Made by a program: the position numbers and the translations under genes. From positions 372,001-436,000 of the forward strand of contig NZ_RCCS01000005.1 of the NCBI RefSeq assembly GCF_003664185.1: 64,000 bases of DNA. The letters are read 5' to 3'. The DNA comes from Tenacibaculum discolor. Its GTDB lineage: Bacteria; Bacteroidota; Bacteroidia; Flavobacteriales; Flavobacteriaceae. Below are positions 43,038 through 50,762 of the stretch, in pieces (within the stretch, counting starts at the first letter, position 1; every line of letters starts with the position of its first letter). The notes under the pieces are model-generated. The model had not been told where the DNA came from and did no database searches. It worked only from the letters and a program-made list of their open reading frames with translations.

Positions 43038-43072
43038 AATTGTTAGTTTTAAAAAATTAAAAACTCAAAATT

Positions 43073-43237
43073 ATGTTAAGAAAAATTTCAAGTTTAGGCT
43101 TAACCTTAAACAAATCAGACCAAAAATCTATAAATGGAGGTGACGATGGGTGTCCTTCAGGTTATTGCAGAAACTATAGTGGAGGCTGTACACACATTGC
43201 TAGTGCTCCTTTAGATGATTGTGTGACACCTCAATAA
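43073..43237 (+). CDS. Double-glycine leader peptide, bacteriocin-like precursor
   Basis: A 54-residue peptide. The N-terminal MLRKISSLGLTLNKSDQKSI followed by NGG (residues 21-23) is a ComC/bacteriocin-type leader with the GG cleavage site used by C39-peptidase ABC transporters. The predicted mature part is about 31 residues, acidic at its start, with four Cys (27, 32, 39, 50) in DDGCPSGYCRNYSGG and CTHIASAPLDDCVTPQ, suited to two disulfides or to modification. It is monocistronic, flanked by a -7 box and terminators. No transporter, modification enzyme or immunity gene is adjacent. Similar leaders are frequent in Bacteroidota; the role of this peptide is unknown. Confidence 0.75.
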   Translation: MLRKISSLGLTLNKSDQKSINGGDDGCPSGYCRNYSGGCTHIASAPLDDCVTPQ

Positions 43238-43247
43238 TTAATTTAAT

Positions 43248-43275
43248 TACCCCTATAAAAACAAGGGGTATTTAT
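43248..43275 (+). terminator. Terminator after the peptide gene
   Basis: TACCCCT / AGGGGTA stem with a 9-base loop and a short T-rich tail, 11 bases after the peptide stop. Confidence 0.6.
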
Positions 43276-43295
43276 TGAGATTCTTAAATTCATAT

Positions 43296-43342
43296 AAAAA
43301 ACATTTAACCCATTCTATCAAGCAATGGGTTAAATGTTTTTT
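43296..43342. terminator. Long bidirectional hairpin
   Basis: A 19-bp perfect inverted repeat (left arm starting at 43296 with AAAAAACATTTAACCCATT; right arm ending at 43342) with a 9-base loop and A/T ends. It can terminate transcription from both sides (the peptide gene and the ArsC-like gene). It is longer than usual for an intrinsic terminator. Confidence 0.7.
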
Positions 43343-43456
43343 ACATCTGGAAACCTAAGTACCCTCATTTTATAAAAAAAATGTACTCGGTTTGGTTTTA
43401 ACTAACGGTTTCATTTTCTAAAAGAAAGAAACAGAGATTTATTTATTTTTTTTCAA

Positions 43457-43804
43457 TTAATTTAGTAATGCTTTTAAACTTTCCACCACCTTTTTACTGT
43501 TCCCAATAAAAATTTGGTTATCAACAATAAAAACAGGACGTTTTAAAAACGTGTATTCATCTAAAATATATTGTTTATAATCAGCTTCCGTTAAATTCTG
43601 ATTTTTCAAATCCATTTCACGATATAGTTTTGCGCGTTTGTTAAATAAGCTTTCGTAGCTATCTGTCAATTTGCGCATTTCTTCTAATTGAGCAACAGTA
43701 ACCGGATTTGCCTTTATTTCTTGTTTTTCAAATCCGTCAAGATTTACTTCTTTTAAAATTCGTCGGCAAGTATCACAGGTTTGTAAAAAATAAACTTTCT
43801 TCAT
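43457..43804 (-). CDS. ArsC/Spx-like protein
   Basis: A 115-residue thioredoxin-fold protein of the arsenate reductase / Spx family: FLQTCDTCRRILKE carries a CxxC at residues 10-13, and RPVFIVDNQIFIGNSKK is the conserved C-terminal strand region. No ars operon is present, so a general thiol or stress role is as likely as arsenate reduction. It is monocistronic. Confidence 0.85.
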   Translation of the reverse strand: MKKVYFLQTCDTCRRILKEVNLDGFEKQEIKANPVTVAQLEEMRKLTDSYESLFNKRAKLYREMDLKNQNLTEADYKQYILDEYTFLKRPVFIVDNQIFIGNSKKVVESLKALLN

Positions 43805-43890
43805 TATATAAGTTTTTATCGTATTAGCTATAGATTAGTTTTAACCATTAAATAACAAATACTCATTATAGGTTTTCATGGCTAAATAGG

Positions 43891-43898
43891 TATCTTTG
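43891..43898 (+). promoter_or_regulatory. Promoter -7 box of the second DinB gene
   Basis: TATCTTTG lies 23 bases before the ATG at 43922. Confidence 0.45.
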
Positions 43899-43921
43899 AT
43901 GTAGCTAAAATAAGTAGAAAA

Positions 43922-44377
43922 ATGAACAAACAGTTTGAAGTTTTAAAAAGATCAAGAGACTTAGTTTTAAAAAGAATAGAAGGGTTATCATTAGAACAAT
44001 TGCACATAATCCCTGAAGGATTTAACAATAACATTGCATGGAATGTAGCACATTTAGTAGTTACACAACAATTATTACATTACAAGTTATCAGGATTAAA
44101 TTGTTTAGCGCCAGATGAGTTAATTGAAGGTTATAGAAAAGGAACTTTTCCAACGAAAGATTTTACCGAAGAAGAATTTGAAGAGGTAAAAGAACTATTA
44201 ATTGGTTTACCAGAAACCTTAGAAGAAGACTTTGAAGCAGGTATTTTTAAAGAATATGAAGAATATGAAACAAGCACGGGTTTTGTGATAGATTCTTTTG
44301 AAAGTGCTGTAGCTTTTAATAATTTACATGAAGGAATGCACTTAGGAATTATCATGAACCTGAGTAAATTAGTTTAG
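43922..44377 (+). CDS. DinB_2 family protein
   Basis: A 151-residue four-helix bundle of the DinB group with the putative metal-binding His residues in NIAWNVAHLVVTQQ and NLHEGMHLGIIMN. Unrelated in detail to the DinB at 30352. The enzymatic role is unknown; some members are metal-dependent hydrolases or thiol transferases. Confidence 0.8.
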   Translation: MNKQFEVLKRSRDLVLKRIEGLSLEQLHIIPEGFNNNIAWNVAHLVVTQQLLHYKLSGLNCLAPDELIEGYRKGTFPTKDFTEEEFEEVKELLIGLPETLEEDFEAGIFKEYEEYETSTGFVIDSFESAVAFNNLHEGMHLGIIMNLSKLV

Positions 44378-44430
44378 TTCTCTAATAATATAATGTTGCT
44401 TTAAAGTATGGCAACAATAAATGTTAACAG

Positions 44431-45579
44431 ATGAAATTCAACACAAAAACCATACATGGAGGTCAGCAACATGAAGAAGCTACAGGAGCAGTAATGCCTC
44501 CGATTTTTCAAACGTCAACCTATGTACAGTCAAGCCCAGGAGTGAATAAAGGATATGCTTATTCACGTTCAGCGAATCCTACACGTACCGCTTTAGAAAA
44601 TGCATTTGCATCTCTTGAAAATGGAACACACGGATTTGCTTTTTCTTCTGGCTTATCGGCTATTGATTGTGTGCTTCGCACATTAAATCCAGGTGATGAG
44701 GTTATTGCAGGCGATGATATTTATGGGGGGACATATAGAATGTTTACAAACATGTTTGAAAAATATGGATTGAAGTTTCAGTATGTTGACATGAATGAAG
44801 TTGCCAATGTAGTTAATACAATTTCAGAAAAAACAAAACTAATTTGGATAGAAACACCTACAAATCCGTTAATGAAAATTGCGGATATAGAGGAAATAAC
44901 CAAAGCAGTGAAAAATAAAAAACCGGCTATTGTAGTAGCGGTAGATAACACTTTTGCAACACCGTATTTACAGCGTCCGTTAGATTTGGGTGTAGATATC
45001 GTAATGCATTCAGCAACTAAGTATTTAGGAGGGCATTCTGATTTGGTGATGGGAGCTTTAATGACTAAAAATACTGAGTTAGCAGAACAATTACACTTTA
45101 TTCAGTTTGCTGCAGGTGCTATTGCAGGACCTATGGATTCGTTTTTAGCACTTCGTGGAGTAAAAACCTTGCATTTACGTATGCAGCGTCATTGTGAAAA
45201 TGGAAAAGCAGTAGCTAAATATTTATCAGAACATCCAAAAGTAAGAGAGGTATTTTATCCGGGATTGGAGAGTCATCCAAATCATGAAATAGCCAAAAAA
45301 CAAATGGATGATTTTGGAGGTATGGTTTCTTTTAGATTGAAAGATGAAAGTAAACAAGCTGCTTTAACTTTCTTAGAAAATACTCAACTATTTACGTTGG
45401 CTGAATCGCTAGGAGGAGTAGAAAGCTTGGTAAGCCATCCGGTAACAATGACACATGCTTCTATTCCTGAAGCTGATCGTTTAAAAATAGGAATTACCGA
45501 TTCTTTAATTCGCTTGAGTGTTGGAGTAGAAGATATAGACGATTTATTGGCTGATTTAGAACAAGCGCTTTCAAAGTAG
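44431..45579 (+). CDS. Trans-sulfuration enzyme (cystathionine gamma-synthase / lyase)
   Basis: A 382-residue PLP enzyme of the Cys/Met metabolism family. Visible: [15 protein letters not shown], the PLP-binding [27 protein letters not shown], the Schiff-base lysine in [16 protein letters not shown] and the C-terminal [16 protein letters not shown]. Gamma-synthase and gamma-lyase cannot be told apart reliably by eye; the close match to lyase-type MetC/CTH suggests cysteine or methionine interconversion. A strong terminator follows. Confidence 0.9.
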   Translation: MKFNTKTIHGGQQHEEATGAVMPPIFQTSTYVQSSPGVNKGYAYSRSANPTRTALENAFASLENGTHGFAFSSGLSAIDCVLRTLNPGDEVIAGDDIYGGTYRMFTNMFEKYGLKFQYVDMNEVANVVNTISEKTKLIWIETPTNPLMKIADIEEITKAVKNKKPAIVVAVDNTFATPYLQRPLDLGVDIVMHSATKYLGGHSDLVMGALMTKNTELAEQLHFIQFAAGAIAGPMDSFLALRGVKTLHLRMQRHCENGKAVAKYLSEHPKVREVFYPGLESHPNHEIAKKQMDDFGGMVSFRLKDESKQAALTFLENTQLFTLAESLGGVESLVSHPVTMTHASIPEADRLKIGITDSLIRLSVGVEDIDDLLADLEQALSK

Positions 45580-45602
45580 AAAGGCTGTTAAAAATAAAAA
45601 CA

Positions 45603-45635
45603 AAAAATCCGAAGTATGTAAGCTTCGGATTTTTA
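45603..45635 (+). terminator. Terminator after the trans-sulfuration enzyme gene
   Basis: A 12-bp stem AAAAATCCGAAG / CTTCGGATTTTT with an 8-base loop. Confidence 0.85.
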
Positions 45636-45642
45636 TTCTATA

Positions 45643-45678
45643 ATACACAAAATATACTGAACGGTATATTTTGTGTAT
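45643..45678. promoter_or_regulatory. TetR operator O1
   Basis: A 15-bp perfect inverted repeat, ATACACAAAATATAC / GTATATTTTGTGTAT, around TGAACG. It covers the -33 region and reaches into the TATATTTG -7 box (45676-45683) of the tetR gene. Its core on the reverse strand, TATACCGTTCAGTATA, matches operator O2 at 15 of 16 bases. Confidence 0.75.
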
Positions 45679-45683
45679 ATTTG
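45676..45683 (+). promoter_or_regulatory. tetR promoter -7 box
   Basis: TATATTTG lies 21 bases before the ATG at 45705 and overlaps the edge of operator O1. Confidence 0.6.
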
Positions 45684-45704
45684 TATCCCTAATATTTTTG
45701 AAAA

Positions 45705-46298
45705 ATGTCTAAATCAGAAAGAACAAAGGCTTTTATAATTGAAACAGTAGCTCCTATTTTTAATAGAAGCGGTTTTTCTGCGATGAGTTTATCAAAAATA
45801 ACAGAAGCAACTGGTTTGACCAAAGGGGCTATTTATGGTCATTTTGAAAACAAAGAAGAGCTAGCTATAGAATCGTTTAAGTTTTCAGTAAGAAAGGTAC
45901 TAAAGGACTTAAATAAGACTGTAAACAAAGGAGAAACACCTTTAGAGATGCTGAAAAACATAGCAGTTTTTTATGAAGATTATTATGAGTACAATAAACA
46001 ATTTGGTGGATGTCCTATTTTAAATATCGGTGTAGATGCTAACAATCAAAATAAGGTAATTACTCAATTGGTTCAATCGTACAATCACAGAATTTTAGAG
46101 CGGTTTTCTCAGCTAATTGAAAAAGCAAAAGACACCAATGAAATAAAAAAATCAATAGATAGTATGTTGTATGCAAAACGTTTTTTTTACATGATTGAAG
46201 GAGCAGTTTATATGACACATATAATGAAAGATGATAGTTACTTAAAAGATGTATCTACAGTATTGCAACAAATTATAAAACAAGAATTACAGAAATAA
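45705..46298 (+). CDS. TetR/AcrR family transcriptional regulator
   Basis: A 197-residue repressor: N-terminal HTH (about residues 5-52: FIIETVAPIFNRSGFSAMSLSKITEATGLTKGAIYGHFENKEELAI) and a C-terminal helical ligand domain with GGCPILNIGVDANN, typical of TetR_C groups. A palindromic operator lies over its own promoter, and a matching one over that of the next gene, an acyl-CoA thioesterase, so it probably controls both. The ligand may be an acyl-CoA or fatty acid (inference). Confidence 0.9.
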   Translation: MSKSERTKAFIIETVAPIFNRSGFSAMSLSKITEATGLTKGAIYGHFENKEELAIESFKFSVRKVLKDLNKTVNKGETPLEMLKNIAVFYEDYYEYNKQFGGCPILNIGVDANNQNKVITQLVQSYNHRILERFSQLIEKAKDTNEIKKSIDSMLYAKRFFYMIEGAVYMTHIMKDDSYLKDVSTVLQQIIKQELQK

Positions 46299-46313
46299 CT
46301 ATTTTTTTAATCA

Positions 46314-46337
46314 AAAATATACCGTTCGGTATATTTT
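46314..46337. promoter_or_regulatory. TetR operator O2
   Basis: AAAATATACCG-TT-CGGTATATTTT is an 11-bp perfect inverted repeat 12 bases before the thioesterase start. Its core TATACCGTTCGGTATA equals O1 apart from one base. Confidence 0.75.
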
Positions 46338-46349
46338 AAATATAATACC

Positions 46350-46835
46350 ATGGAAATACCAAAAATTTTAGAAAGTAAAACAAAAATTAGATTTCAAGAT
46401 TGCGATCCTTTCAATCATTTAAATAATGCTTCTTATTTTAATTATTTAATCAACGCCAGAGAAGATCAATTGATAGCCAATTATAATTTAAATATCTACC
46501 AACACGGAAAAGAAAGAGGAAAAAGTTGGGTGGTAGGCTCACATCAAATAGCCTATTTAAAACCAGCAACTTTAATGGAAACTGTAACGATAGAATCGCA
46601 ATTAATTAATTATAGCGATAGAAATTTGTTAGTTGAAATACGTATGTGGAATGAAGATAAGACAGCCTTAAAAGCCATACTTTGGAGTTCTTTTGTGTAT
46701 TTTGATTTATTAAAATTATCTTCAGCTAAACATACTGAGGATTTACTAGAGTTATTTGAAAATGCATTATTACCGATAGAACAAACAAGTTTTGAAGAAA
46801 GAACAAAAAGTTTCCGATTACAAAAAACGGTATAA
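46350..46835 (+). CDS. Acyl-CoA thioesterase (hot-dog fold)
   Basis: A 161-residue 4HBT-family protein. RFQDCDPFNHLNNASYFNYLINARE carries the catalytic Asp and His/Asn pattern of 4-hydroxybenzoyl-CoA thioesterase-like enzymes. It hydrolyses acyl-CoAs; chain length unknown. It lies behind the TetR gene and operator O2 and ends in a strong terminator. Confidence 0.88.
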   Translation: MEIPKILESKTKIRFQDCDPFNHLNNASYFNYLINAREDQLIANYNLNIYQHGKERGKSWVVGSHQIAYLKPATLMETVTIESQLINYSDRNLLVEIRMWNEDKTALKAILWSSFVYFDLLKLSSAKHTEDLLELFENALLPIEQTSFEERTKSFRLQKTV

Positions 46836-46836
46836 A

Positions 46837-46865
46837 AAAAGACCTGCATTTTTGCAGGTCTTTTG
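46837..46865. terminator. Bidirectional terminator between the thioesterase gene and sodA
   Basis: AAAAGACCTGC / GCAGGTCTTTT stem with a 6-base loop between two convergent genes. Confidence 0.85.
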
Positions 46866-46887
46866 TATTTATTGCTAAAGCTATTAA

Positions 46888-47496
46888 TTATTTAGCAGCA
46901 GCATATCTTCTTTCTACCTCGTTCCAGTTGATTACTTTGAAGAAAGCTTCAATATAATCAGGACGACGGTTTTGGTAGTTTAAGTAATAAGCGTGTTCCC
47001 AAACGTCTAATCCTAAAATAGGAGTTCCGCCACAAGTAACACCTGGCATTAATGGGTTGTCTTGGTTAGGAGTAGAGCAAACTTCTACTTTACCTCCTTT
47101 GTGTACACATAACCAAGCCCATCCTGAACCAAACTGTGTAGCAGCTGCTTTAGAGAAAGCATCGATAAAAGCTTCTTTTGAACCAAATTCAGCTTCGATA
47201 GCATCTTTTAATTCTCCAGATAAATATCCTCTATCTTCTGGGTTCATTACTGTCCAGAATAAAGAGTGATTGTAAAAACCACCACCGTTATTACGAACAG
47301 CAGCATTGTTCATGTCTAAATTTGTTAAAATATCTTCGATAGATTTTCCTTCTAAATCAGTACCCTCAATAGCAGCATTTAATTTAGTAGTATATCCGTT
47401 GTGGTGCTTAGTATGGTGAATTTCCATAGTTCTAGCATCTATATGTGGTTCTAAAGCGTCGTAAGCGTATCCTAATTCTGGTAAGTTAAAAGCCAT
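46888..47496 (-). CDS. sodA: Superoxide dismutase, Mn/Fe type
   Basis: A 202-residue cytosolic enzyme that converts superoxide to O2 and H2O2. The metal ligands are in the N-terminal [12 protein letters not shown] (His), NHSLFW (His), and the C-terminal [14 protein letters not shown] (Asp and His). Gln in NQDNPLMPG is typical of the manganese form, but metal choice cannot be settled by eye. There is no signal peptide. It is monocistronic. Confidence 0.95.
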   Translation of the reverse strand: MAFNLPELGYAYDALEPHIDARTMEIHHTKHHNGYTTKLNAAIEGTDLEGKSIEDILTNLDMNNAAVRNNGGGFYNHSLFWTVMNPEDRGYLSGELKDAIEAEFGSKEAFIDAFSKAAATQFGSGWAWLCVHKGGKVEVCSTPNQDNPLMPGVTCGGTPILGLDVWEHAYYLNYQNRRPDYIEAFFKVINWNEVERRYAAAK

Positions 47497-47559
47497 AATT
47501 ATTTGTTTTTTAATAGATTAATTTTTTCGTTTTTCCGAATGTAAATTTAACCCAAAAAA

Positions 47560-47585
47560 ATAAGGCAAACAACTGTTTGCCTTAT
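47560..47585 (-). terminator. Terminator of the fbp operon
   Basis: An 11-bp perfect stem ATAAGGCAAAC / GTTTGCCTTAT with loop AACT and a T run on the minus strand, downstream of the small membrane protein gene. Confidence 0.8.
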
Positions 47586-47616
47586 GGATAATTTATTTGA
47601 GTATAAATAATAACTA

Positions 47617-47805
47617 TTATTTAATTTTTGACTTGATGAATAGTAGTAAGGTAATAACTCCTATTATTTTTGAAATAATAATAGCTAAATGCCAATAACT
47701 CATAACAAAATACGTGTCATGTATGTTAATAGCTAGGTTTTTATCTTTAAAAAAAGAACCTATTGCTAATATTAAACAGATTAATATTACAAGCCATTTT
47801 ACCAC
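47617..47805 (-). CDS. Small membrane protein with a cytochrome-oxidase-like motif
   Basis: A 62-residue protein (GTG start) with two membrane helices (about 3-17 and 38-58) and the segment NIHDTYFVMSYWHLAI, which resembles HDTYYVVAHFHY of cytochrome c oxidase subunit I, but without the rest of that protein. It begins 2 bases after the fbp stop, so it is translated from the same mRNA. Function unknown. Confidence 0.6.
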   Translation of the reverse strand: MVKWLVILICLILAIGSFFKDKNLAINIHDTYFVMSYWHLAIIISKIIGVITLLLFIKSKIK

Positions 47806-47807
47806 GA

Positions 47808-48842
47808 TTAATAGTTTGGTTTATCATCAGCAGAAAATTCAGTCATAAATTCTTCCGCTTTTTCAACCATTTGTATACTACCACAATAAAAAGGTACGCG
47901 TTGGTGTAACTCGGTAGGTTTAATATCTAAAATACGAGTAAAACCATCAGAAGCTTTACCACCTGCTTGCTCACAAATAAAAGCCATAGGATTACATTCG
48001 TATAACAAGCGTAGTTTTCCTTTAGGTGTTATAGCAGTTGCAGGATAAATATAAACACCACCCTTTATCATATTTCTATGGAAATCTGAAACTAACGATC
48101 CAATATAACGAGCCGTGTACGGACGGTTATCTGCTTCGTTTAACTCTTTACAGTGAATTAAGAAACGTTTCATTCCTTCCTGGAAATGCGTAAAATACCC
48201 TTCACTTACTGAGTAAATTCTACCAATCTCAGGATAACTCATATTTGGGTGTGATAAATAAAAAGTACCAATGGCAGGATTTAAGGTAAATCCATTCACT
48301 CCATTACCAGTAGTAAAAACTAACATGGTTGAGGTACCATAAGCTACATAACCAGCGGCTACTTGTTCGCTACCTTTTTGTAAAAAATCTTCTTTAGTTA
48401 CAGGAGTTCCAACAGGAGAAATTCTTCTGTAAATAGAAAAAATAGTTCCTACAGAAACATTTACATCAATGTTAGATGATCCGTCTAAAGGATCCATTAA
48501 CAACACATATTTATTTTCGTTGGCTTTGTTTTGACCTTCAACAATTACAAAATCGTCTTCTTCTTCACTAGCAATACCACAAACAATCTCACGATTAATC
48601 AATGTTTGCTTAAATAAGTCGTTGGCTAAAACATCTAATTTTTGCTGTGCTTCACCTTGTACATTAATATCACCAGCAGCTCCGGTAATATCAACTAATC
48701 CAGCTTTTCTAATTTCGTGGTTTACTACTTTAGCAGCTAATCGGATAGAATTTATTAAACGAGATAATTCACCAGAAGAATATTTAAAGTCTTTTTGTTT
48801 GCTGATGATAAACTCACCCAGCGTCATATGCTTGTTACTCAT
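47808..48842 (-). CDS. fbp: Fructose-1,6-bisphosphatase, class I
   Basis: A 344-residue gluconeogenic enzyme that removes the 1-phosphate from fructose 1,6-bisphosphate. Metal/substrate motifs: [26 protein letters not shown], and the C-terminal [25 protein letters not shown]. Full length. The next gene, a tiny membrane protein, is in the same operon. Confidence 0.96.
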   Translation of the reverse strand: MSNKHMTLGEFIISKQKDFKYSSGELSRLINSIRLAAKVVNHEIRKAGLVDITGAAGDINVQGEAQQKLDVLANDLFKQTLINREIVCGIASEEEDDFVIVEGQNKANENKYVLLMDPLDGSSNIDVNVSVGTIFSIYRRISPVGTPVTKEDFLQKGSEQVAAGYVAYGTSTMLVFTTGNGVNGFTLNPAIGTFYLSHPNMSYPEIGRIYSVSEGYFTHFQEGMKRFLIHCKELNEADNRPYTARYIGSLVSDFHRNMIKGGVYIYPATAITPKGKLRLLYECNPMAFICEQAGGKASDGFTRILDIKPTELHQRVPFYCGSIQMVEKAEEFMTEFSADDKPNY

Positions 48843-48988
48843 GTCAAATTTTTGTGTTGTGCGTACAAAGATGCCAACTTTTATTTAGTAATTTAAAATT
48901 TTCAACAAAAAAATATGATGTGTTTTAATTTTTCATTTGTTTTATCAGAAAGTTTTAAGAGAAGTATCTTTACAAAAAAAATTAAGAA

Positions 48989-49471
48989 ATGAGTTTTATT
49001 ATCAGACCAGGAGAGCAAAAAGATGCTCAAGCTATATTAGATTTAATTATTGAATTAGCTGTTTTTGAAAAGGAGCCAGATGCGGTTAAAATTACGGTTA
49101 AAGACATTGTTAAAGATGGGTTTTCTGATAAACCGAAGTTTAAAACCTTTGTAGCTGAAGAAGATAATAAGATTATAGGAATGGCGTTGTTTTATGAACG
49201 TTATTCTACATGGAAAGGAAAAGCAATTCATTTAGAAGATCTCATGGTAACGCAATCTAAAAGAGGTATTGGAGCAGGAAAGGCACTATATAGTGCTGTA
49301 ATGAATTATGCATATAAAAATAACTGTAAAAGAGTTGCTTGGGAAGTGTTAGATTGGAATACAGGAGCTGTTGATTTTTACAAAAATACAGGAGCTGCTG
49401 TGTATGATGAGTGGAGAGTATGCCATATGAATGAACAAAGCTTAGAACAATTTTGTAATGAGAATATTTAA
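48989..49471 (+). CDS. GNAT family N-acetyltransferase
   Basis: A 160-residue acetyl-CoA-dependent acetyltransferase: VTQSKRGIGAGKALYSAVMNYA is the acetyl-CoA pyrophosphate loop, followed by WEVLDWNTGAVDFYKNTGA. It resembles diamine/spermidine acetyltransferases (LEDLMV; YERYSTWKGKAIHLED). The substrate is unproven. Its last 14 bases overlap the aspartokinase gene, so translation is coupled. Confidence 0.85.
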   Translation: MSFIIRPGEQKDAQAILDLIIELAVFEKEPDAVKITVKDIVKDGFSDKPKFKTFVAEEDNKIIGMALFYERYSTWKGKAIHLEDLMVTQSKRGIGAGKALYSAVMNYAYKNNCKRVAWEVLDWNTGAVDFYKNTGAAVYDEWRVCHMNEQSLEQFCNENI

Positions 49472-50711
49472 GTTTGGAGGAGCATCAGTAAAAGATGCGA
49501 ATGGAGTGAAAAATGTTGCGAAAGTATTGCAACATGAAGGAACAGAAAATACACTAGTTGTAATTTCTGCCATGGGAAAAATGACCAATGCTTTTGAGCA
49601 AGTGGTTAATGATTATTTCTACAAAAAGGAAAGTCTTAAAGATTCTTTGAGCTTTGTAGAAGACTTCCATCAAAAAATGTTAGGAGATTTATTCAGTCCA
49701 AATGACGAGATATATAACAAGGTAAATCATTTGTTTGGTGAATTGAGCGGTTTCATGGCTCGAAATACATCCAAAGATTACAACTATGTGTACGATCAAA
49801 TGGTTGGTTTTGGAGAGTTACTATCTACCACTATTGTAAGTGCTTATTTATCTGAAATAGGAGTAGAAAATCAATGGTTAGACGTAAGAGAGTATATAAA
49901 AACCGACGGTACTTATCGAGATGCTAAAATAAATTGGGAGCAAACTGAGCAACAAATCAAAGAAAAAGTTGATGTATCTACACTAAATATTACACAAGGG
50001 TTTTTAGGGGGATTTGGAATAGAAACAACTACATTAGGAAGAGAAGGTTCCGATTATACCGCAGGTATTTTTGCTTATTGTTTGGATGCTGATAGTGTTA
50101 CTATTTGGAAAGATGTTCAAGGAGTATTAAATGCTGACCCTAGAGTGTTCTCAGAAACAGCTTTGTTACAAGAAATTTCGTATACAGAAGCTATTGAAAT
50201 GGCTTTTTATGGAGCATCGGTAATTCACCCAAAAACAATTCAGCCTTTAGAACAAAAAAACATTCCGCTGTATGTGCGTTCTTTTGAAGATGTTACAAAA
50301 TCTGGAACGTGTGTTGGAAGAGGGAAAAAAATAACACCAGAAGTTCCTTGTTTTATCGTAAAGAAAAATCAAATTTTAGTAGCAATTTCAGCAAAAGATT
50401 TCTCTTTTATGGTAGAAGATAATATTAGCGATGTTTTTAAGAAGCTACACGACTATAATTTAAAAGTAAACTTAATTCAGAATTCAGCGATTAGTTTTTC
50501 TGTTTGTATAGAAGATAAGTACAATAATTTTGAAGATTTTTATAACGACTTAAAAGGAGCTTATAAAATAAGAGCATACAAAGGAGCTACATTATATACA
50601 ATTCGTCACTTTAATGATGAAGCTATAAAAACGATAAGAAAACGGGGAAAATCAATCATTCGTCAAATAAATACTGAAACTGCGCAGTTAGTGATTCAAG
50701 AAAACATGTAA
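49458..50711 (+). CDS. Aspartate kinase
   Basis: A 417-residue monofunctional aspartokinase, the first step of lysine/threonine/methionine biosynthesis: N-terminal KFGGASVKD, the GREGSDYTAGIFAY nucleotide region, the KDVQGVLNADPRVF signature and two ACT-like regulatory segments at the C-terminus (about 300-410). It overlaps the preceding GNAT gene by 14 bases. No fused homoserine dehydrogenase. Confidence 0.93.
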   Translation: MRIFKFGGASVKDANGVKNVAKVLQHEGTENTLVVISAMGKMTNAFEQVVNDYFYKKESLKDSLSFVEDFHQKMLGDLFSPNDEIYNKVNHLFGELSGFMARNTSKDYNYVYDQMVGFGELLSTTIVSAYLSEIGVENQWLDVREYIKTDGTYRDAKINWEQTEQQIKEKVDVSTLNITQGFLGGFGIETTTLGREGSDYTAGIFAYCLDADSVTIWKDVQGVLNADPRVFSETALLQEISYTEAIEMAFYGASVIHPKTIQPLEQKNIPLYVRSFEDVTKSGTCVGRGKKITPEVPCFIVKKNQILVAISAKDFSFMVEDNISDVFKKLHDYNLKVNLIQNSAISFSVCIEDKYNNFEDFYNDLKGAYKIRAYKGATLYTIRHFNDEAIKTIRKRGKSIIRQINTETAQLVIQENM

Positions 50712-50729
50712 AGCTTGCAAAAAATCGAT

Positions 50730-50737
50730 TATATTTG
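50730..50737 (+). promoter_or_regulatory. Promoter -7 box of olsF
   Basis: TATATTTG lies 25 bases before the ATG at 50763; the nearest TTG (50715-50717) is only 12 bases upstream of the box. Confidence 0.5.
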
Positions 50738-50762
50738 CAGTTATGTCAATTGATAACTATGT

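Noticed and set aside
43922..44377. Link between the two DinB proteins as one duplicated system
   Set aside because: The sequences and surroundings differ, and the TGACA-N6-TGTCA operator is absent before the second gene.
45676..46337. TetR operators as hairpin terminators
   Set aside because: They lack GC-rich stems and T tails, lie upstream of genes over promoters, and share a core sequence with each other.
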